A stretch of DNA of 64,000 nucleotides from Blastomonas sp. CACIA14H2. Lineage in GTDB: Bacteria; Pseudomonadota; Alphaproteobacteria; Sphingomonadales; Sphingomonadaceae. The stretch lies in NCBI GenBank assembly GCA_000503195.1, contig AYSC01000014.1:1-64000 (forward strand), given 5' to 3'. This document shows, in pieces, positions 1 to 10,100 of the stretch; within the stretch, counting starts at the first letter, position 1; every line of letters begins with the position of its first letter. Made by a program: the position numbers and the translations under genes. A model generated the notes under the pieces. It was not told the DNA's origin. It made no database searches and was given only the letters and a program-made list of their open reading frames with translations.

Positions 1-1110
1 GTCGCGACCGTGCCATAGGTCAGGCCGGAGATGACGCTTGCGGTATCGCCATTGCGGAAGCCGCTGATGCTGCCCGTAAAGGTCGGGTTCGCCAGACCAT
101 ACTCGCGGCTCGCGTTGTCGGCGGTCACGGTGAGCAACGCCCTGGTGATCGTCAGCGTGCCGGGAACGTAGCTGAAATCATAATTGGTGGCCGTGCCGCC
201 CGATGCGGTGATCGCATAGGTTCCGACATTGCTCGCCGTGGTCGCCACGGTGCCATAGGTGAGGCCGCTGACCACGCTCGCGGTGTCGCCTGCTCGAAGA
301 CCGCTGATCGTGCCCGTAAAGGTGGGATTGGCGAGGCCGTATTCGCGGCTCGCGTTGTCCGCCGTGACGGTGAGCAAGGCCTTGGTGATGGTGAGCGTAC
401 CCGGCACATAGCTGAAATCGTAGTTGGTCGCGCTCGCACCCGAACCGGTGATGGAATAGGTGCCGACATTGCTCGCGGTCGTCGCGACCGTGCCGTATGT
501 CAGGCCCGAGATCACGCTGTCGGTATCGCCATTGCGGAAGCCGCTGATGCTGCCCGTGAAGGTCGGGTTCGCCAGGCCATATTCGCGCGAGGCATTGTCG
601 GCGGTCACCGTCAGCAGCGCCTTGGTGATCGTCAGCGTGCCGGGGACATAGCTGAAGTCGTAGTTCGCGGCCGAGGCCCCGAACGGCGTGATGCTGTAAG
701 TGCCGACGTCCGACGCATTGCTGGCCGAGGTCGAAAAGTCGAGCCCGCTGACCGCGGCCTCGTCATCGCCGTTGACGAAGCCCGAATAGCTTGCCGTGAA
801 CTGCGGGTTGTCGAGCCCGTATTCACGGCTGGCATTATCGGCCGTGATCGTCAGCAGCGCCTTGAGCGTGCTCAACGTGCCGCCGACAAAGTCGAAACCA
901 TAGCCGACATCGGAAAACAGCGACCCGGCCTCGATCAGGATCGAATCGACGCCCGCATTGCCCGAGGCGGTATCGAACAGGTTGGGCAGCCCGCTATAGG
1001 CATAGGATTCGCTATCGCCATTGACCAGACCGCTGACCTGGAAGGTATAGCCCGGCGATCCCTGGCCATAGGTGCGCGTGGCATCATCGGCGGTGAAGGT
1101 CAGGATCGGC
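1..1110 (-). repeat. MBG-type repeats, 240-bp period, within the TPS exoprotein
   Basis: Units repeat every 240 bp exactly (80 residues): equivalent bases occur at 1, 241, 481 and about 721. Core motifs are TADNASREYGLANPTF, DTASVISGLTYGT and NYDFSYVPGTLTIT. This fits the MBG domain common near the C-terminus of bacterial adhesins. The three units nearest the left edge are nearly identical; the two further right are more diverged. The array continues beyond base 1. Confidence 0.8.
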
Positions 1111-4100
1111 TGGCGCGAGAAGATGAACAGGTTGCCCGGTTGGGTGATCGAGTCGGCAATCGTGCGGTTGTAGAGATTGTTGCCGATCAGGCCGCCGCGG
1201 GTGATCGCGTCGTAATCGTTGGAAAACACGCGGAAACGCCCGCCGCCGGTGAGGTTGAACGCACCGCTGCCGGCATTGTTGGTGAACACGCTGCCCGAAA
1301 TGGTGATGGCGTCGCCCGCGCCGCTGGCCGCGAGCACCGCACCGCTGGACACGACGACCGCGCCGTCGTCGGCCGTGCCGCTGATTCCGTTGGCCACCGT
1401 GATCAGGCTGCCGGTGATATTGCCCAGCGTGATCGTACCGCGCGGGTAGGTGACCGGGTTCACGCCGGTGAATATCCGGATATCGACCGTCCCGGCCCCC
1501 GCATCGACGAAGCCGCCAGAGCCGAAGGTGATATCGGCAAAGCCGGTATCGCGGTTCGCGATCACGGCGGACGGATCGTTGGCATGGGCCGTGAAATTGC
1601 CGCCGTCGGTGGTGATTCCGGCATTGATCAGGATCGACCTGCCCGCCTGGAAGGTCAGCGCACCGCCATCGCCCGAGGGGTTGTTGACGAGGATCGCCGA
1701 GTTGACGGTGATATCGTTGTTCGCCTGAAGCGTGACGCCGGTACCGCCCGAAAGGATCGCGGCGAGCGCGCTGGCGTTGATGGTAACGTCGGCGCCCGGA
1801 TTGTCGCCAAAGCCGAGGCCCGGAAGCCCGCCGGAGCCCAGCGCGAAGAAATAGACCGATCCGGCATTGCCGACCTGGTCTTCCGGCCCGTCGTCGCCCG
1901 GCACGCCCACCACCAGCCGTCCGCCATCCAGCGTCAGCGCGCTCGCGAATAGGTCGGCGACCCCGGTTTCGCCGAAGTTGATGTCGAAAGGATCGTTATA
2001 GCCGCGGCCGATCCGCGACGTCAGCGACGGGTCGTCGCCAAAGGTCGCCCCGGGAACCGCGAACACATAGGCCGCGCCGACGCCTGCCTGTTCATTGCCC
2101 GCACCGCGGTCGCCCGGCGCACCGACCGCCAGCACCGTGCCGCGCAGCGCCACTGCCGACCCGAAAAGATCGCCCGTTTCCAGCCCGGTGACGGCATTGG
2201 CCCCGGAATAGCCGACGCCCAGCGTGCGCGCGAGTGTCGGGGTCGCAAAGGCGGTATCGGTGAAGGTGAACAGATGCACCGCGCCCGCGCTGGCGCTGCC
2301 GTTGCCCGCGCCATCATCGCCCGTCGCGCCCACCGCGAGCCGCAATCCGTCGAGCGAGAGCGATGCACCGAAGCCGTCGCCACTGTCCAGGATCGTCAGG
2401 TCGAGATCGTTGCTGCCCGAATAGCCGCTGCCGATCTGGCCGACCAGCGCCGCACCGAGGAGCGCCGGATCTGTAAAGGTGATGAGATAGACGGCACCGG
2501 AGTCGGATGCACTATTGCCTTGGCCGTCGTCTCCGGGCGCACCCACCACCAGCTGATTGCCGAGCAGGCTGACGGCACTGCCGAACCGGTCGCCGACATC
2601 GAAGCCCAGCGACAGGTTGTTGCCACCGCCATAGCCTATGCCGATCTGCCCTTGCAGCCCGCCCCCGTTGAAGTCGGTATCGGCAAAGGTCAGCAGATAG
2701 ACGGCACCGGCATTGGCAATCGCCGCGGTGACGCCGGCATCGCCGGGCGCACCGACGACAAGCCGCGTTCCGTCCAGCGAGACCGCGCTGCCAAAGCCCG
2801 AGCCCTCGCGGATTTGCGGGACCCCGACGTTCTTCCCGCCACTATAGCCGCGCCCGACGATGCCCTGCAGGACGGGGCTGGCAAAGTCGGCATCTGCAAA
2901 GGTGAAGAGATAGACTGCACCTGCATCCTGCATATTGATGCTGCCGCCGTCATCGCCCGGCGCACCGATCGCCAATCGGTTGCCGTCGAGCGACAGCGCG
3001 GACCCGAACCGGTCGTCGAGCCCCAGCCCCGCGACAGGCGTGCCGACCCCGCGCGTATAGCCCGAACCGATATTGCCGCGCAGCTGCGCGCCGTTGAAAT
3101 CGAGATCGGAGAAGGTGAACAGATAGACCGCGCCGGAATCGTCGACGCTTCCGGGATTGCCGAAGCCATCGTCGCCAAGTGCGCCGACCACCAGCCGCCC
3201 GCTGTCGAGCGATACGGCGCTGCCGAACCGGTCGAAGGCATCCAGCTCCACATCGAAGTCCGGGTTGGTCCCGAAATTGACGGCCCCCTTGGCGAGGACC
3301 TCGACAATCGTGCCGCCACCAAAGCTGCTGTCGGCAAAGGTCAGAAGATAGACCGCGCCCGAAGCACTGGGACTGGACAGCGTGCTGACAATCTCCGGGC
3401 CGCCGATCGCGAGCTGGTTGCCATCGAGCGCCACCGAAGAGCCGAACAGGCTGCCCGACCCCATTCCGAACGGGGTCGAGACATTGTTGACATCGCCCGG
3501 ACCGGCATAGCTGGCGCCGACGATACCGCGCTGGACCCCGCCTGAAAAAGCCAGATCGGTGAAGGTGAAGAGATAGACGGCACCCGCCTCGGTCAGACCG
3601 TTGGAAACGCCATCGTCGCCCGCTGCGCCCACCGCCAGCCGCGTGCCGTCCAGCGACACCGAGATGCCGAACATGTCGCCATCGTCGAGCGCGACATCGA
3701 AATCCTTTCCGCCATCGAAGCCGAGGCCGAAGACCGCCTCGAGCGCACCCGCCTCGAACTGGCTTCCCGCAAAGCTCAGCAGATAGACCGCACCGGTCTC
3801 GCGGTTCAAAGCGGGGGGATTGCCCGCCGCATCATCGCCGACCGCGCCCACCGCCAGGCGGTTGCCGTCGAGCGAGACCGAGGTGCCGAAATCGTCGGCC
3901 GTCTGCAGATCGGTCAGGTTGACGTTCTTGCCGCCCGTATAGCCCGACCCTGCAATTGCCTCCAAGGCGACGCCGCCAAACTGGGCGTCGGCGAAACTGA
4001 ACAGATAGACGGCCCCTGCATCCACCACGCTGTCGGTTGCGCCGTCGTCGCGCGGGGCGCCGACCGCAAGCCGGTTGCCGTCGAGCGAGACGGACGTGCC

Positions 4101-7100
4101 GAAAAAGTCCTCCGCCCCAAGCTGGGTGAGGAACAGGTTCTTGCCGCCGACATAGCCGTGGCCGATCACCGACTGCAGCGTGGCGCCGCCGAACAGGAAG
4201 TCGGAGAAGGTGAACAGATAGACCGCGCCGGCATCGGTCAGGCCGTTGATCGAGCCGTCATCGCCCCGGGCGCCGATGGCGAGTCGCACCCCATCGAGCG
4301 AAACCGCGCCGCCGAAATGGTCGCTGCTGTCGAGCTGCACGAAGGTCGGCGTCAGGGCTACGGTCAGGTCCAGCCCCACCGAGGCGCGATAGTCCGCGCC
4401 GATGGTGCCGACCAGTCGCCCGCTGGTGAACGCGGCGTCGCTGAACTGGAAGAACTGCACGGCGCCGCTGCCCGGCTGGCTGTTGGCGGGGCCATCGTCG
4501 CCCGGCGCGCCGACCGCCAGGCTGTTGCCGGAGAGCGAGACCGCAGCGCCGAAGGCGTCGTCCTGCTCCACCGGCACCGAGACCAGCTGCGCCCCGTTGA
4601 GCGTGCCGACATAGCCGTTGCCGATGATCGACCGCTGGAGCGGGCTGGCCAGCTGCGCATTGGCGAAGCTGTAGAGATAGACCGCGCCCGCGCCGAACTG
4701 GAAGATGTTGCCCGCACCCTGATCCCCCGGCGCGCCGATCGCGAGCCGTCCGGCGTTCAGCGAGACTGCGCTGCCGAACAGGTCGCCATTGTCGAGCGAG
4801 CCCGGATCGCCGTCATTCGTCCCGGTATAGCCGCGCCCGATGATCCCGGCCTGCGCAACGCCGCCCGCCTGGCTGTCGGCAAAGGTGAAGGTATAGACCG
4901 CACCGATCGCGCTCAGGCTGCCGCCGATATTGCCCGCCCCCTCGTCGCGCGGAGCACCGACAGCAAGCTGCCGGGCCACGGTGTCCACGGACAGCGACGC
5001 ACCGAAATTGTCGCCGGGATCGAGCGCGGTCAGATCAAGGCTGTTGAGGCCGGTATAGCCCGACCCGATGGTACCGATAACGCCGCCTGCGCCGACAAAC
5101 GGGCTGTGCAGCAACAGATAGACCGCGCCCGAGTCTCCCACGGCGTTGCCCAGGCCATCGTCGAACGGTGCTCCCACCAGCAGGTTGGAGAGCGATATCG
5201 CGACGGCAGAGCCGAACCTGTCCCCGGCCTCGAGCGCGATGTCCAGATCGTTGCCGCCGGCATAGCCATTGCCGACCGTGCTGAAGAACGAGATGTTTTC
5301 GAACGGACTGGCCTGGAAGGCGAAGGTATAGACGGCGCCGCCATCGGCGACATCGTTCTGCGCGCCGTCATCGCCCGGAGCCCCCACGGCAAGGAACGAC
5401 CCCGTCAGCGAGACCGAAGCGCCGAAATTGTCGCCTTGCTCGAGACTGGCCAGCGACAGGTTCTTGCCGCCGGTATAGCCCGAACCAATCACGCCTTCGA
5501 GCACCGGCGCCGTCAGGTCGAGACCCGGCGCGTTCGAGAAGCTGATCAGATAGACCGCGCCGGAAGCCGGCAGCAGGCCCGAACGGCCGCCATCGAAGGG
5601 CGACCCGATGGCGAGCAGCTGGCCATCGAGCGAGATGGCGTTGCCGATATTCTCGACCGGCATCCGGTTGATGCCCTGCGCGGTGAGCGAAGATGTCGGG
5701 CCGTTGGCATAGGCCCCGCCGAGCACGCCCGACAAGGACAGGTTCGAGGTGAACTGGCCATCGAAGCTGAAAAGGTACAGCGCGCCGGTGAGATCGCCCC
5801 GGCCGTTGCCGGTGTCGCCCGACGCGCCCACGATCAACCGCGTCGCTTCCAGCGTGACCGACGATCCGAACCTGGCCAGATCCTGCAGGCCGACGATCGG
5901 CAGGTCCGTCGAGCCGATATAGCCCGATCCGATGACCGCATCGAGCGCGGGGCTTTCCAGGTTCGAACTGCCAAAGGAAAACAGGAAGGCGGCGCCCCGA
6001 TCGATGCCGCCGCCCGAAAAGGCGCTGTCCCCCGGGGCGCCGACAACCAGCCTGTCGTTGAGCAGGGCGACGGCGGCTCCAAAGGCATTCCCGCCATCGA
6101 GCGCAATGACCGAAAAGTCGCTGGGGCCGCCGGTATAGCCGCTGCCGATCGTCCCCCGCAGCGAGGGCGAGGAGAAGGTGAAATTGTCGAACGCCAGCAG
6201 ATAGACCCCGCCGACGTCCAGAAGCGCATTGCCGGCTCCGTCATCGCCCAGCGCGCCGACCGCCAGGCTGAGTCCATCGAGCGAGAGCGAACTGCCGAAC
6301 AGGTCGCCGGCCTCGATGCCCGCGATGGAAAGATCATTCGTGCCTGAATAGCCGGCGCCCAGGGTGCCGATCAGGGTGCCGTCCTCGAAATAGTTGAACA
6401 CCGGGGTCTGGCCGGAAAAGTCGATGGTGTTGGAGAATGTCAGCGCAAAGACCGCCCCGGCATCGGTGACCGTGTCCGATGCGCCATCGTCGCCCGGCGC
6501 TCCGACCACCAGCTGGTCGAAGCGAAGCGACACCGCGCTGCCGAAGCCGTCGCCCACGCCCAGCGCCGCGATCGACCGGTTCTTGCCCCCGGTATAGCCG
6601 CTGCCGATCGTCGCCTCGAGCACCGGATTGTTCAGGCCTGAATCGAACCGGAACAGATAGACCGCACCGGCATCGGTCGTGGCATTGGAATCGCCGTCAT
6701 CGCCGGGTGCACCGACCGCCAGCAGATCGGGGTTGAACCCGCCGAGCGAGACGCTGTCGCCGAACCTGTCCCCATCTTCGAGCGCGGCGACATCGAAATT
6801 CCCGCCGCCGGTATAGCCCTTGCCCAATATGCCCTTGAGCGTCGGCGTGGAGAAATTGGCGCCGGCAAAGGTGAACAGATAGACCGCGCCGACATCCGCC
6901 CCGGTGCCCGCGGCAGACCGGTCCCCCGGCGCGCCGATCGCGAGCAGGTCCCCCGTCAGCGAGACCGCGCTGCCGAACCGGTCGCCCGGCGACACCTGCG
7001 ACACCGATACGTTCTGCGGCGCGCCATAGCCCCGGCCCATGATGCCCGCGAGCGACAGATTGGCAAATTCGCCCCCGGTGAACGAGAACAGATAGACCGC

Positions 7101-10100
7101 GCCCAGCGCGGAGGCCTTGTTCGTGGCGCCCTCGTCGCCCGATGCGCCGACGACCAGCCGGTTCTGGTTGAGCGACAGCGCCATGCCGAACCGATCGCCG
7201 TTCTGCAACTGGCCAAGCGCGACGTCCGCATCGCCGCCATAGCCTCTGCCGATGGCACCGATCGGGTTGTAGGTGCCGCCCGACTGCGAGAACAGATAGG
7301 CCTTGCCTGAATTCGGCACCGAATTGTTGGCACCGTCATCGCCGAGTGCGCCGATCGCCAGCAAGCCCGCCGCTGCGGATACCGACGAGCCGAACATGTC
7401 CGAGCTCTCGATGAACGAAACATCGGTGTCGTTGGTATCGGCATAGCCCGATCCGATGATGAGCGACAGGCTGGGCAAATTGAAGAAACTGTTGAAGAAC
7501 GAGATTCCGTAGACGGCCCCTGCATCGACCAGATTGTTGCCGAGCCCCTGGTCGCCCGGAGCGCCGACGAACAGCCTGAGACCGTCGAATGCCACGCTGG
7601 TCCCGAAGACGTCGCCCGCTTCCAGCTGCGTGTCGGGCCGGTTGATGTCGAGGTCCTTGGGACCGAGCGAATAGCCTGCGCCGATCGTGCCTTCGAACAG
7701 GCCGCCATTGAACTGACTGTCGGTAAAGGTGAAGAGATAAACGGCGCCGGCGTTCGAAACGGCGTCGCCCAGGCCGTCATCGCCCGGAGCACCCACCGCC
7801 AGCCGCGTCCCGCTGAGCGCCACCGAGCGGCCGAAACCGTCATCCGAGGCGAGAACGGAAAGGTCGATGTCGCTGAGGCCGGTATAGCCCACGCCGATGG
7901 TCGACCGGAGCGTTGCGCCCGAGAACAGCGAATCGGCGAAGGTGAAGAGATAGACCGCGCCCGTGAACCCGCCCGATCCCGACGCGCCTGTATTGCCCGG
8001 AGCGCCGACCGCCAGCTGCAGGCCATCGAGCGAAACCGAGGTCCCGAACTGCTCGGACCCGTTGACCGGAAGCGACACATTCTTGCCGCCGGAATAATTG
8101 AACCCGATGATCGCCTCGAGCACCGGCGCGCCGAAAGCCAGATCGGCAAAGCTGAACAGATAGACCGCACCGGTCACGCCGCCGCTATTGAAGGCACCGT
8201 TATCGGCCGGAGCTCCCACCGCGAGCCGGTTGCCATCGAGCGACACGGCGAAGCCGAACTGGTCGCCGGGTTCGATCTGCGCCAGCAACGGATTGCCGAA
8301 CCCTTGCGACAGCGACAGGTTGCTGAAGCCGGTATAGCCCGCGCCCAGCTTGTCGATCAGCCGCGCATTGCCGAAGCCGGTATCCGCAAAGGTGAACAGA
8401 TAGGCAGCGCCCGATCCCGGTGCGCTGCCATTGCGGCCCGGATTGTTCGACGCGCCGACGACCAGCCGGCCATTGTCGAACGCGACCGCCGCGCCGAACT
8501 GCTCGCCCTTGGCGAGCTTGAGGTCGAAATCCCCCGGGGCGCCGAGATAGTCGGCTCCGATGATCCCGACCTGGGCGAGATCGGTGAAGCCGGGTGCGGC
8601 GGTGAACAGATAGACCGCGCCGGCATTGTTCTGCGTGCCGTTGCGGCCGCTATTGCCCACTGCCCCGACCACGAGCTGCAGCTGCTGGAGCGCGACCGAC
8701 TGGCCGAAGAACTGGAGCGGGCCCGAGCCGGTATCGAAATCGTTGAGGCCGGAATAGAAAGCGCCGAGCCGCGCGTCGAGCGTCCCGCCGCCATAGTTGC
8801 TGGTGGAGAAGCTGTAGACATAGACCGCCCCGGCATTGGTGACCGGGGTCAGCCCGCCATCGTCGTTCGGCGCGCCCACCGCCAGGCGCAGGCCGTCGAG
8901 CGAGACCGAGGTGCCGAACCGATCCCCCGCCTCGAGCCCCGCCACGCTGATGTCGAGGCCCGCGCTGTAGCCGAGCCCGAGCGTCGTCAGCAATTCCGGA
9001 ACGGACCCAAAGCCCGAATCCGCGGTGTCGAAGATATGGACCGCGCCCGCATCGAAATCGGATCCGCTCGCGCCGGCATCGCCCGGCGCCCCCACGGCGA
9101 GGATGGTGCCGTCGAGCGAGACGGCGCTGCCGAACAGCGACCCTGCCGAATTGATCGTACCGCCGGAAAGGCTCTCGAAATCGAGCACCCTGGCCAGACG
9201 ACCACCCAGAAACGTTTCGTCGTCAAAGGTGAAGAGATAGACCGCGCCCGCATCGCCCTGCGTGTTCGCGATGCCGTCATCCCCCGGCGCGCCGATCGCC
9301 AGCCGCAGGCTGTCGAGCGAGACCGCACTGCCGAACAGGTCGTCCGCTTCCAGCCGGCCGACCGAGATATTCTTGCCCCCGCTATAGCCCGAGCCGATAA
9401 TTGACTGGAGCACCGGCGCGCTGAACTGCGCATCGCCGAACGTGAACAGATAGACCGCGCCCGAATCCGTCTTGCTATTGGTCGCGCCATCGTCGAACCG
9501 CGCGCCCACGGCGAGCCGGTTACCGTCGAGCGCGACCGCCGAGCCGAAATTGTCCTGTTCTTCCAGGCCATTGCCGAGCAGCGACAGGCCGAAAAGCGAT
9601 GTATAGTCGGCGCCGAGAATGCCGACCTGCCGCCCGTCACCGAATTGTTCGTCGCCGAAGGTGAACAGGTACACCGCACCGGAATCGGTCGCCTGGTCCC
9701 GGCGTCCGTCGTCATTGCCGACGCTGATGACCAGGCGGTTGGACGACAGCGACAGGCTGGTCAGCGTATCGCCGTTCTGCAGACCGCTGATCGACAGGTT
9801 GTTGCCACCCAGCTCTGCATAATCCGCGCCGATCCGGCCGACAAGTTGCCCGCCGGAAAAGACATCGTCGGCAAAGGTGAACAGATAGACGGCACCGGTA
9901 TCGGTGAACGTATCCTGGCGGCCGTCGTCCAGCTGCGCGAGGACCGCCAGGCGACTGCCCTGAAGCGAAAGCGCGTTGCCGAAATGGTCGGACGGGCTGA
10001 GCCCGCTAATCGCGATATCCTTGGGGCCGGAATACTGGAAACCGATGGTGGCTGCCAGATTGGCGCTGTTGAAGGCCGCATCGGCGAAGCTGAACAGATA

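Noticed and set aside
1-1110. CRISPR-like periodic repeats
   Set aside because: The 240-bp period is coding, in frame and 80 codons long, with no short repeat/unique spacer pattern.
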